Below, piece by piece: positions 1 through 5,812 of a stretch of 10,751 bases of DNA (positions within the stretch are counted from its first letter, which is position 1; the number at the start of each line of letters is the position of its first letter). The DNA lies in NCBI GenBank assembly GCA_040757065.1, contig JBFLXR010000033.1:1-10751 (forward strand). The letters run 5' to 3'. Both the position numbers and the translations under genes were made by a program. The notes under the pieces were generated by a model. The model saw nothing but the letters and a program-made list of their open reading frames with translations. It was not told where the DNA came from and did no database searches. The DNA is from JBFLXR01 sp040757065 (GTDB taxonomy: Bacteria; Pseudomonadota; Gammaproteobacteria; Burkholderiales; Gallionellaceae).

Positions 1-126
1 GAGTAATCGGCGACTGGATTATGTTCTACAACAATCGGCGACCGCATCAATCGCTGAAAATGAAAACGCCTGCTGAGGCTTATGCTTTAGCGGCTTGAGT
101 TGAGCAGGTTCCGCTGGGTCAATACA
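1..126 (+). mobile_element. Right end of an IS3-family insertion sequence (left part outside window)
   Basis: The element is recognised by the transposase C-terminus at 3-98. IS3-family ends normally finish in the dinucleotide CA and lie a few tens of bases after the orfB stop. A plausible end is the CA at 125-126, closing a GGGTCAATACA-like tip (116-126). The left inverted repeat and any target duplication are outside the window, so the exact boundary is inferred. If correct, the element sits about 37 bp before the start codon of the luxI-type gene. Confidence 0.55.
3..98 (+). CDS. IS3-family transposase OrfB, C-terminal fragment (partial at window edge)
   Basis: The window starts inside this frame, and 31 codons remain before the TGA at 96-98. 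The visible protein has the typical end of an IS3-family DDE (rve-type integrase core) transposase: a Trp, then FYNNRRPHQSL, then a KTPAEAYAL tail. In the full protein this segment follows the catalytic Glu and completes the RNase-H-like fold that does strand transfer. The N-terminal part, the DDE residues and orfA are not in the window, so the element's activity and exact group cannot be judged. The gene ends normally and is not obviously broken here. Confidence 0.85.
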   Translation, partial: VIGDWIMFYNNRRPHQSLKMKTPAEAYALAA

Positions 127-162
127 ATTACCCGCATCGCATAATTCTTAAGCAGGGGTAAT
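127..162 (+). promoter_or_regulatory. Inverted repeat enclosing the luxI-type ribosome site
   Basis: ATTACCC (127-133) and GGGTAAT (156-162) are perfect 7-bp complements, separated by 22 bases. The right arm contains most of the ribosome site AGGGG (154-158), which lies five bases before the GTG at 164. If transcription starts upstream of 127, this could form an RNA stem that partly hides the ribosome site. The loop is long for a 7-bp stem, so this is a possibility only. Confidence 0.3.
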
Positions 163-163
163 C

Positions 164-760
164 GTGAAAGTCATATCCGGAGCGATGCGCGAAGATTCAG
201 GAGGGCTGTTCGCGCAGTTGTCGTCATATCGCCATAAAGTGTTCGTCGAGACGCTCGGCTGGGAGTTGCAGACCCAGAACGGCTGGGAACTGGATCAGTT
301 CGACCGTCCGGATACTGTATACGTGGTTTCTCAGAATGGGGACGGCCAAATCAACGGTTGCGCACGATTGCTGCCGACCGATCAGCCGTATTTGCTGGGC
401 GAGGTATTTCCCGAGTTGTTTAACGGGCAGACGCCGCCTTGTTCGCAAGAGGTGTGGGAGCTCTCGCGTTTTGCCGCAATGGATTTCAGCGGACATGGGG
501 CGGCAGTAGGCGGAAAAGCGTCGGATATTACCGTCGATTTACTGCGCCAAGCGATTGCTTGTGTTGCTGCGCACGGCGGTAAAAAAATGATCGCGGTTTC
601 CACCCGTAGCGTTGAGCGCCTGATGCGTTCCGCAGGATTCCAAATGGTGCGTATGGGGCCGCCGGTTGTGATAAACGGATTTTCTCTGGTGGCGTGCTGG
701 CTGGATGTCGAAGAGAATCTTGCCCGTTTCCCGGCAGATTACGAATTCCAATTTGAGTAG
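164..760 (+). CDS. Acyl-homoserine-lactone synthase, LuxI family
   Basis: The 198-aa product should make N-acyl-L-homoserine-lactone signals from S-adenosylmethionine and acyl-ACP in the cytoplasm. The invariant LuxI-family positions are present: R23 and F27 in RHKVFVE, W33 in LGWEL, D47 and D50 in FDRPD, R68 in GCARLL, and E99, S101 and R102 in WELSRF. The length is typical for the family (about 190-220 aa). The start is GTG at 164, with AGGGG at 154-158. No luxR-type receptor gene lies in the window; on the left the gene abuts the IS3 element, and on the right it ends at a terminator, so it appears monocistronic. Its native promoter and any lux box may have been separated by the insertion. 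The acyl chain made cannot be told from sequence. The family call is firm, but pairing with a receptor is unknown. Confidence 0.93.
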   Translation: MKVISGAMREDSGGLFAQLSSYRHKVFVETLGWELQTQNGWELDQFDRPDTVYVVSQNGDGQINGCARLLPTDQPYLLGEVFPELFNGQTPPCSQEVWELSRFAAMDFSGHGAAVGGKASDITVDLLRQAIACVAAHGGKKMIAVSTRSVERLMRSAGFQMVRMGPPVVINGFSLVACWLDVEENLARFPADYEFQFE

Positions 761-773
761 TAGCGTCTAGACC

Positions 774-797
774 ACGCCGGAGTGATCCGGCGTTTTT
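774..797 (+). terminator. Rho-independent terminator of the luxI-type gene
   Basis: A perfect 7-bp stem, ACGCCGG (774-780) with CCGGCGT (787-793), has a 6-base loop and runs into TTTT and then GTTTG. It lies 13 bp after the stop and ends the luxI-type transcription unit before the lipoprotein gene. Confidence 0.85.
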
Positions 798-910
798 GTT
801 TGCGGCGCTGAATATTCAGTGTGCCGGAAAATTCAACTAGTATATTTTACAGTAGCGAACGGCTAAATTCTGTGACAGACTTGCTGCATGATTAACGCGA
901 GGAGTATTGC

Positions 911-1609
911 ATGAAGCGAATGTTGTTGCTGATTTTGTTGAGTGGTGTGCTGGCTGGCTGTAACGATCCGCACGATGCGAAGATTCCGCCTTTGACAGAA
1001 TTTTCGACGATCAAGACGCAGCTGGAGAAGCTGACGCCGGAGGAGCGCGATTTGCTGGCGGGATACATGATGCGCAAGACGGTGGGCGCGGCATTCGGCG
1101 AAAAATCGCCGAGCGAAGAAGGTGTGACCATCGGGCAGGCAATTGAGGCGCAGAAGAAGTGGAAGGCGGAGAAGGATGCCGCCGAGGCTAAGCAGAAGGC
1201 CGAGCGCGAGGCTGCGCTGGGCAAGATGCGCGGTGCGGTGTCGGTCGTGTTGCTGGGCAAGAAGCTGGAGACCGAGCACGGCTACGGCGGAATGGAGTTG
1301 GACGAAAAAATTCAGATCGAAGTGGAGTACAAAAATATTTCCGGCAAGGATGTTTCCGGGGTGAAGGGGACGCTGGTTGCGATCGATCAGTTCGGCGAGC
1401 GTTTGTGCGGTTTTAATATTTCGAACGACGGGACGATCAAGGCCGGAGAAACGGCGAAATGGACCGGCGGACGCTCGGTGAAATACGGGATGAACAGCGG
1501 AAACGACCGTAAGTTCGCCGAGTTGGAAGAAGGTAAGTACAAGATCGTATGGGAACCCGAAATGGTGGTGTTCGCCGATGGCGCGACGCTGAAGGCTCCG
1601 GCCAATTAG
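911..1609 (+). CDS. Predicted lipoprotein of unknown function
   Basis: The 232-aa protein begins with a short lipoprotein signal peptide: KR, a Leu-rich core (residues 5-14), then lipobox LAGC with the lipidated Cys at 17. Asn and Asp follow, and the +2 residue is not Asp, so outer-membrane sorting is the default guess. Residues about 35-60 are helical (LTPEERDLLAGYMM). Residues about 76-106 are a charged Lys/Glu/Ala segment that looks like a coiled coil. Residues about 108-222 are beta-rich with a VEYKNISGKDVSGVKG stretch, resembling the Ig-like domains of FxLYD type found in envelope proteins. I do not recognise a named family. The start is ATG 911, with GAGGAG at 899-904. The gene stands alone, with terminators on both sides, and its function is unknown. 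Confidence 0.85.
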   Translation: MKRMLLLILLSGVLAGCNDPHDAKIPPLTEFSTIKTQLEKLTPEERDLLAGYMMRKTVGAAFGEKSPSEEGVTIGQAIEAQKKWKAEKDAAEAKQKAEREAALGKMRGAVSVVLLGKKLETEHGYGGMELDEKIQIEVEYKNISGKDVSGVKGTLVAIDQFGERLCGFNISNDGTIKAGETAKWTGGRSVKYGMNSGNDRKFAELEEGKYKIVWEPEMVVFADGATLKAPAN

Positions 1610-1642
1610 CCCGGTTCTCCGGGGTTCCCCTACTCCGGTCTG

Positions 1643-1676
1643 TGCCTGCCCTTACCCCGAGGGCGGGCATTTTTTT
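1643..1676 (+). terminator. Rho-independent terminator after the lipoprotein gene
   Basis: A 10-bp stem (1643-1652 with 1660-1669, one G-U pair) has a 7-base loop and is followed directly by seven T (1670-1676). It is a strong terminator and separates the lipoprotein gene from the cassette that starts at 1775. Confidence 0.9.
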
Positions 1677-1774
1677 ATGAAATATTTATCTAGGTAATTG
1701 GAAATATAGCGCAAAGACGTTTTTTTGACTAAATTGCATCTGCACGGTTTGCGTGAAATACGCGAGGAGGGGTG

Positions 1775-1960
1775 ATGGATTGCCGTTCGGTAGTGTGTGT
1801 TGCACCGGAGCAGGCGGCGGAGACTGCCGCGCCGGACGAGGCGGCGGCTGCCTCGCCTGAAGCGTGGCCGGTATTCGACGACGGGCCTTGCGAGCGCTGC
1901 GGGCAATTTTCCGCGACCGCGGGGCGGGCGTGTTTGTTTTGTCCGGCCAATGCGATTTAG
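1775..1960 (+). CDS. Small CxxC...CxxC protein, function unknown
   Basis: This 61-aa ORF starts at ATG 1775 (an in-frame GTG lies just before, at 1772) behind a very strong GAGGAGGGG ribosome site at 1764-1771. It begins MDCRSVVCV, runs through an Ala/Glu/Pro-rich linker and ends in a CERC ... CLFC pair, a likely zinc-ribbon-like knuckle. It ends 21 bp before the nuclease gene, so it is probably co-transcribed with it. A partial, decayed copy of its first 12 codons occurs after the cassette (4112-4149). I do not know a family for it. The strong ribosome site and the paired Cys argue that it is a real gene. It might be a regulatory or partner peptide for the downstream enzymes, which is inference. 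Confidence 0.6.
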   Translation: MDCRSVVCVAPEQAAETAAPDEAAAASPEAWPVFDDGPCERCGQFSATAGRACLFCPANAI

Positions 1961-1981
1961 GGATTTTAAGGGGAAACGACC

Positions 1982-3013
1982 ATGCTGTTGTGCTGTTTCA
2001 ATGCCAATAATCTGTATGTGCGTTATAAGTTCGGGGAGGCTTACCCCGGCGATATGAGCGGCAAGAGCGCGGCCGGCACGCACCGCGACTGGGGCTTTTT
2101 GCCGCACTATCAAAAAGGCAGTTTCCAGATTTTCAATGAAGGTCAGCGCAAGCTGGCGGCGCAGGCGATTACGCGCGATTTCACGGTATTTCCCGATGTG
2201 GTGTGTTTGCAGGAGGTGGAAAGCCTCTTGGCGCTGCGCACTTTCAATGAGGAATTTTTCGGCGAAAACCCGTGGCCGTATGCGGTGCTGATCGATTCGC
2301 GCGATTTCCGCCAGATCGATGTGGCGGTGTTGTCGCGCTATCCGGTGCTTTCGGTGCGTACCCACGTGGATGACAAAACGGATGACGGCAGCGGGTATGT
2401 GTTCAGCCGCGATTGTCTGGAAGTGACGGTGCAGCCGCCGAAGGGCAAGCCGGTCACGCTGTTCGTCAATCATCTTAAATCGCAACTGGCGCAGGGCAAA
2501 ACGGCAGCGGAAAAAGCCGCCGATGCGCAGCGTTCGACCGAGAGGCGCGCTTTACAGGCGAAATGCATCGTCGAAATTTTGCGGGCGCGTTTTCCGGGGG
2601 CGAATTACAACGGCGGGTTGTTCGCGGTGCTGGGCGATTTTAACGCCACGCCCGATGCGCCGGAGCTGGCGGCGCTGACCCAAACGGCCGGGCTGACGAG
2701 TGCGCTGGATAAGCTGCCGTCCGGCGCGCGCTGGACGCATTACTGGAAGGCGAAAAACAGTGCGGCGCAGCTCGATCATGTGCTGTTGTCTCCCGCGTTG
2801 GCGCAGAAGATGCAGGGCGCGCCGCTGATCGAGCGACGTGGGCTGGGCTACCGCGAAACAGGCGTGGACGGCGGGCTGTTGCCCAAGGCGCTGAATGTGG
2901 AAACGCCGGAAGGCAGTGCGAAAGCCGATTTCCGCTTTGAACGCTTTGCTGCGGTTGCACCGGATAACGCCGCTTCCGACCATTGTCCGATCTTCGTCGA
3001 ATTCAAACTGTAA
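1982..3013 (+). CDS. Endonuclease/exonuclease/phosphatase (EEP) family hydrolase
   Basis: The 343-aa protein has the ordered motifs of the Mg-dependent EEP fold (DNase I/ExoIII/extracellular-nuclease type): FNANNL (residues 6-11, metal/phosphate Asn), LQEVE (76-80, metal Glu 78), VNHLKS (162-167, His 164), GDFNAT (218-223, Asp 219 and Asn 221), LDHVLLS (264-270) and ASDHCPIF (331-338, catalytic Asp-His 333-334). All core residues are present, so it is likely active as a phosphodiesterase or phosphatase. The substrate (DNA, RNA or a phospholipid/inositol phosphate) is not readable. There is no signal peptide: the first beta strand begins at residue 2, suggesting a cytoplasmic enzyme. The start is ATG 1982, with AAGGGGAAA just before it. 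It is followed 9 bp later by the DUF6765-type gene, and the two look translationally linked. Confidence 0.88.
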   Translation: MLLCCFNANNLYVRYKFGEAYPGDMSGKSAAGTHRDWGFLPHYQKGSFQIFNEGQRKLAAQAITRDFTVFPDVVCLQEVESLLALRTFNEEFFGENPWPYAVLIDSRDFRQIDVAVLSRYPVLSVRTHVDDKTDDGSGYVFSRDCLEVTVQPPKGKPVTLFVNHLKSQLAQGKTAAEKAADAQRSTERRALQAKCIVEILRARFPGANYNGGLFAVLGDFNATPDAPELAALTQTAGLTSALDKLPSGARWTHYWKAKNSAAQLDHVLLSPALAQKMQGAPLIERRGLGYRETGVDGGLLPKALNVETPEGSAKADFRFERFAAVAPDNAASDHCPIFVEFKL

Positions 3014-3022
3014 GGAATCGCT

Positions 3023-4090
3023 ATGCAAATCGATTTTCACCACGCGGTGACCTATGTCGCTGCGCGTTGTGCGGGCTTTAGCCATGCGGAAGCCGATGTT
3101 GTGGCGTATGCCGCGCAATATGTGGACGATGCGACCAGCAGCGGGGTGGTGTGCTTCGACAACCGGGCGATGTATTCGCGCATCAGCTCGGCGCACAAAA
3201 TGCTCGATCCGCTGAATTTGTCCGACCCGGAAAATCATCTCACTTGGCTGCCGTTTCACTTTTTGCCGGGCAATGGGCAGGTTGCGGCGGGCAGCAATCC
3301 GGAAGGGACATTCATTGAGAAAATCGTCTGCCGTCCGGATAGCCCCATCGCGCAGGAGATGGTGGCCTTGGCGTTGACCGATAGCGGGAAACCGTTCGGT
3401 TTGCACCGACTCGGCATCGCCATGCACGTTTATGCCGATACTTGGGCGCACCAAGGTTTTGCCGGTGTGCTGCACCACGTCAACGATGTGGACGATGCGC
3501 ACGATGTCGGCGGTTCGGGCGTGTTCGGCGTGCTGTCCGGTTTTCTGTCGGACATTCTGGACGACAGCGTGCCGCCCATTGGTCATGGCCGCGCCGGGGT
3601 GCTGCCCGACATGCCTTTCTTGATCTGGGAATATCGCAACGGAATGGGGCAAGTCGTGCATCGCGATAACCCGACGGATTATATGAGCGCCGCACAGGCG
3701 CTCTGCCGTGCCATGCAACGCTATCGCAAGGTGACGCCCAACGGTCTGTCGGCTGAGGATGCAGCACTGATACGGCACTTAATTACCAGTGTTAAAGATC
3801 AGGATGGTGATAAGCGCCACGCAGTGTGGCTGGATGCCATCGCCAACGGTGTCAGTGCCGGTGGTTCGCGCACCGCGTTTAGCTGGGGTAAGGCTACGTT
3901 GAGTTACGCCGATGACGGACATAACTCATGGAAGGCGCAGGCGCTCGGCACCAGCATCGACATGCCTGTCCATCCCTACAAACAAGACTTTCTGAGCAGT
4001 AACTGGAAGCTCTTTCACGATGCGCTGCAAGCGCACCGGCTGGCGGTGCTGCACGACATATTGCCGAAATACGGTATTTGCGCGGCATAG
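3023..4090 (+). CDS. DUF6765-type protein, putative metal-dependent hydrolase
   Basis: The 355-aa protein starts MQIDFHHAVTYVAARCAGF and has AYAAQYVDDATSSG at residues 29-41. This N-terminal pattern I associate with the DUF6765 family. A central motif, HRLGIAMHVYADTWAHQGF (128-146), places H128, H135, D139 and H143 on one helix. With H6/H7 and D35/D36 these could form a metal site similar in layout to zinc-dependent phospholipase C/P1 nuclease proteins. That fold assignment is inference. There is no signal peptide or membrane segment. The start is ATG 3023, with AAGGAA at 3012-3017 overlapping the nuclease stop. The 9-bp gap to the EEP gene suggests co-expression and a joint pathway. The biochemical role of the family is unknown to me. 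Confidence 0.72.
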   Translation: MQIDFHHAVTYVAARCAGFSHAEADVVAYAAQYVDDATSSGVVCFDNRAMYSRISSAHKMLDPLNLSDPENHLTWLPFHFLPGNGQVAAGSNPEGTFIEKIVCRPDSPIAQEMVALALTDSGKPFGLHRLGIAMHVYADTWAHQGFAGVLHHVNDVDDAHDVGGSGVFGVLSGFLSDILDDSVPPIGHGRAGVLPDMPFLIWEYRNGMGQVVHRDNPTDYMSAAQALCRAMQRYRKVTPNGLSAEDAALIRHLITSVKDQDGDKRHAVWLDAIANGVSAGGSRTAFSWGKATLSYADDGHNSWKAQALGTSIDMPVHPYKQDFLSSNWKLFHDALQAHRLAVLHDILPKYGICAA

Positions 4091-4111
4091 CCGAGGGCAT
4101 CGGCAATGCTT

Positions 4112-4149
4112 GATGGATTGCCGTTTGGGGATGTGTGGCTGCGCCGGAC
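4112..4149 (+). repeat. Decayed partial copy of the start of the small Cys gene
   Basis: Bases 4112-4149 match 1774-1810: 13 bases of ATGGATTGCCGTT are identical, followed by matched blocks TGTGT, TGC and CCGGA, with one single-base indel and a few substitutions. The shared part covers the first 12 or so codons of the Cys protein. Downstream the frame gives only a 31-aa peptide (ATG 4113, stop TAG at 4206-4208) with different sequence and no CxxC pair at its end. It reads as a remnant of a duplication on the far side of the nuclease/DUF6765 genes, though conservation of a short regulatory or leader segment is possible. Confidence 0.45.
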
Positions 4150-4204
4150 ATCGATGGGCTGATATTAAAGCAGAACGCTCCGGCGCTGTCGGCGGCTGTG
4201 CGGG

Positions 4205-4516
4205 CTAGTCGCTCATGCGCAGTGCGGCGCTTTTCGCCAAATCTTCCCAATAATCACGAATGAGTACGCTTAAGGCGAGTCCCGCCCCGGCGGTGTTGCC
4301 GCTGGCGAACAGGTGGCTGAGTGCTTCTAGTGCTTGCCGGTCGAGTTCGGCGAGGGCTTCGGCCAGATGCAGCGGGGTGTAGGGAGCATACTCCGCGCCG
4401 GGGGCGGTCAGTAGGGCGATGTGCCGTTGCACGGCTTCGCAATAGGCGGTTTCGCGGTCGAGTCTGGCGAGTGTGTGGGCGAGTTCGGCGCGTGCGGCGC
4501 AGGGCAGGGTGTTCAC
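4205..4516 (-). CDS. Hypothetical protein of the prophage leftward operon
   Basis: The 103-aa protein starts at GTG 4516, which overlaps the stop of the preceding gene as GTGA, a common translational-coupling arrangement. A longer reading in the same frame exists upstream but lies inside the preceding gene. The sequence is mostly helical and acidic/Ala/Leu-rich: an N-terminal helix ARAELAHTLARLDRETAYCE, a second helical block LAEALAELDRQALEALSHL, and an Ala/Gly break before LSVLIRDYWEDLAK. No signal peptide, membrane segment or known motif is visible. Small coupled genes like this are usual in the leftward early operon of temperate phages. The function is unknown. Confidence 0.6.
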   Translation of the reverse strand: MNTLPCAARAELAHTLARLDRETAYCEAVQRHIALLTAPGAEYAPYTPLHLAEALAELDRQALEALSHLFASGNTAGAGLALSVLIRDYWEDLAKSAALRMSD

Positions 4517-4728
4517 GGCTGCACCCCGGTCGCTTGCAGGGCGACGGTTTGCGGGCCGGTTTCGCCGGGTTGTTGCGCCCAGCCGATCAGGGCGGTCTCG
4601 TGGCAATCGATGTAGGCGCTGCGCGCCGTTTCTTCGTTGGCGGCCTGCCGGTAGTCGAGCGTGCCTGCAAGGCAATAGGCTGCCACGAGCGCGAGGCAGA
4701 TCAGAGTGGTGCGTAGGGTGTCCGGCAT
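4513..4728 (-). CDS. Small membrane-anchored hypothetical protein, prophage leftward operon
   Basis: The 71-aa protein starts at ATG 4728 with a near-perfect AAGGAGG five to six bases upstream (about 4733-4740). Residues about 8-22 (LICLALVAAYCLAGT) form one hydrophobic segment, either a membrane anchor or an uncleaved signal. A short polar domain follows with DYRQAANEETARSAYIDCHETALIGW. Short proteins with this layout are common in prophages and integrative elements, but I do not know a function. It is the first gene of a two-gene unit and overlaps the next gene by four bases. The promoter lies at 4755-4783 and is covered by operator-like dyads. Confidence 0.65.
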   Translation of the reverse strand: MPDTLRTTLICLALVAAYCLAGTLDYRQAANEETARSAYIDCHETALIGWAQQPGETGPQTVALQATGVQP

Positions 4729-4745
4729 ACAGCCTCCTTTTTTGT

Positions 4746-4781
4746 GCTAAATATAATTTAGCTTGAGGCTAATAAATTTGC
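4746..4781. promoter_or_regulatory. Two operator-like dyads over the leftward promoter
   Basis: A perfect dyad, GCTAAAT-ATA-ATTTAGC, lies at 4746-4762. A related imperfect one, GCTAAT-AA-ATTTGC (one mismatch), lies at 4768-4781, 22 bp further on by start-to-start distance. The first covers the predicted -10 and the second the -35. This is the layout of a phage left operator bound by a repressor dimer at each site. The repressor gene at 5090-5773 is the natural candidate. Confidence 0.5.
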
Positions 4782-4783
4782 AA
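4755..4783 (-). promoter_or_regulatory. Predicted promoter of the leftward operon
   Basis: Read leftward, TTGCAA (4778-4783) and TAAATT (4755-4760) are separated by exactly 17 bp. This predicts a start near 4748 and a 20-base leader before ATG 4728. The match to the sigma-70 consensus is moderate (4 of 6 in each box). Confidence 0.5.
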
Positions 4784-4957
4784 TAGTGCCGGCACGAAAA
4801 AAGTAGAGTGTCACTGCATTTTGGTAGTCCAACCGGTAATAGAAAATTAAGTTGGTAGGGATTTTCTTACACGCACTCGGTTGGGAAGGGCGGGTATTTG
4901 ACCGCCTTGAGGTGCGCGGGTGGTATGCGGCAAGGCTGAGTCAGTGCCGGAACCGGT

Positions 4958-5005
4958 CGGGTTGTTGGGGTGGCGGGCTGTTGGGTTAGCGGTCTGTTGG
5001 GGAGG
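4958..5005. repeat. Three tandem 16-bp G-rich repeats with a G-quadruplex motif
   Basis: Units 4958-4973, 4974-4989 and 4990-5005 share the pattern CGGGYTGTTGGGKTRG. Pairwise they agree at 13/16, 12/16 and 13/16 positions. The G runs 4959-4961, 4967-4970, 4975-4977 and 4983-4985, with loops of 5, 4 and 5 bases, satisfy the simple G3+N1-7 quadruplex rule on the + strand. There is no ORF over it. The role is unknown; iteron, protein-binding array or structural element are all possible. Confidence 0.7.
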
Positions 5006-5021
5006 CTAAGGCGGCGCGCAA

Positions 5022-5046
5022 TAAAAAAGCCCGCACGAGGCGGGCT
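5022..5046 (-). terminator. Rho-independent terminator of the repressor gene
   Basis: Read leftward, AGCCCGC (5046-5040) pairs with GCGGGCT (5034-5028) across a 5-base loop and is followed by a run of T (A-run 5023-5028 on the + strand). It lies about 45 bp after the repressor stop. Confidence 0.88.
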
Positions 5047-5089
5047 GAAGTGCCATCACTGGCGCCGATAACCGGTTGTTGTTCCCTGC

Positions 5090-5773
5090 TTAGTCGAAGC
5101 GCATCACCATTTCGCGCACTACGCCGCAGATCACAGCATCTTCCTGCATTTCGAGGATGGGGTAGCGGGTGTTGAGCGGCTTCAGATACATCTTGCTGCC
5201 GTCTTTCACCAGTTGTTTGAAGGTGCATTCGCTGTCGCCGTTCTGGCGCACGACTACAAAGCTGCCGTTACGGGCTTCGGCTTCGGGTTCGCAGACGATC
5301 ACTGCGCCTTCGGGGAAGCTGGGGGAGCCGTTCGAGTTCACCATGCTGTCGCCGCGCACGCGCAATGCATAGGTATGTTTTTTAACGGCAACGGTGGTGC
5401 CGACCCATTCTTCCGCATGGCCGGGCAGGTAGTTGTCTACGCTGACATTCCAGTTGCCTGCGGCCACCCAGCTAATCACCGGGACATCGCCGCGAATGGC
5501 GGGACCGCCCGCTACATTGCCATAGCCGTGGCGGGTGCCGCCCGTGCCGTATGCGCCGCTGCCGTGCGGGGTGTCCATCCAGCCGTGCGGCAACTGGTAG
5601 GCAACCTCCAGACGGCGAGCTAAGTCGTCGCCCACCTGCGCCTTGGTTTTTGTGCTGAGAATTTGGCTGAGGTATGCAGGGGCTGTACCGGCTTTTTCGG
5701 CAACGGTAATCGCTTTGCCTTCCTTGCGGATCAAAGCGGCCAGATTTTCACGTCGAATTTGTTTGGCGTCCAT
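5090..5773 (-). CDS. Prophage repressor with HTH and S24 (LexA/CI-type) autoprotease domain
   Basis: The 227-aa protein from ATG 5773 should bind the prophage operators as a dimer and be inactivated by RecA-stimulated self-cleavage during the SOS response. The N-terminal helix-turn-helix spans about residues 5-60, with ITVAEKAGTAPAYLSQILS as the core. After a Gly-rich linker (70-90), the S24 domain has a cleavage-type AAG (104-106), catalytic Ser in RGDSM (S143) and catalytic Lys in TFKQL (K186). This length fits phage CI-like repressors. An upstream TTG start at 5830 would add 19 residues but has poorer context, so ATG 5773 is chosen. It is divergent from the Cro-like gene across the operator region. 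The -10 TATATT (5807-5812, leftward) with a weak -35 suggests self-regulated maintenance transcription. Confidence 0.93.
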   Translation of the reverse strand: MDAKQIRRENLAALIRKEGKAITVAEKAGTAPAYLSQILSTKTKAQVGDDLARRLEVAYQLPHGWMDTPHGSGAYGTGGTRHGYGNVAGGPAIRGDVPVISWVAAGNWNVSVDNYLPGHAEEWVGTTVAVKKHTYALRVRGDSMVNSNGSPSFPEGAVIVCEPEAEARNGSFVVVRQNGDSECTFKQLVKDGSKMYLKPLNTRYPILEMQEDAVICGVVREMVMRFD

Positions 5774-5806
5774 GATGGTATTAGACCCTATCTTAGCAAG
5801 TAACGA

Positions 5807-5812
5807 AATATA
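5807..5812 (-). promoter_or_regulatory. Predicted -10 of the repressor promoter (pRM-like)
   Basis: Read leftward, TATATT (5812-5807) is a good -10 about 34 bases before ATG 5773. No good -35 lies 16-18 bp upstream, a usual sign of a promoter that needs activation by the bound repressor. Confidence 0.45.

Larger units (their letters stand above)
4729..5089. other. 361-bp intergenic region between leftward operon and repressor
   Basis: No convincing ORF is seen here. From left to right it holds the leftward promoter and dyads (4746-4783), a 10-bp palindrome GTGCCGGCAC (4786-4795), a small inverted pair TTGG/CCAA (4821-4832), three closely spaced GGG tracts (4883-4894), three tandem 16-bp G-rich repeats (4958-5005) and the repressor terminator (5022-5046). 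In a lambda-like layout this gap lies between the left operator and the 3' end of the repressor gene. Confidence 0.6.

Noticed and set aside
808..819. 12-bp palindrome CTGAATATTCAG before the lipoprotein gene
   Set aside because: It is perfect but short and AT-rich, with no matching second site or clear promoter relation. It could be chance, so it is not listed as an operator.
2552..3778. 408-codon open frame on the minus strand
   Set aside because: It lies antisense across the EEP and DUF6765 genes, both of which have family motifs and ribosome sites. The antisense product is Arg/His-rich without motifs, as expected of a shadow in GC-rich DNA.
4090..4104. Hairpin GCCGA/TCGGC just after the DUF6765 gene
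   Set aside because: The stem is only five pairs and no T run follows, so it is not supported as a terminator.
4517..4675. Longer upstream start for the second leftward gene
   Set aside because: It would lie wholly inside the preceding gene. The GTG at 4516 gives the usual GTGA coupling.
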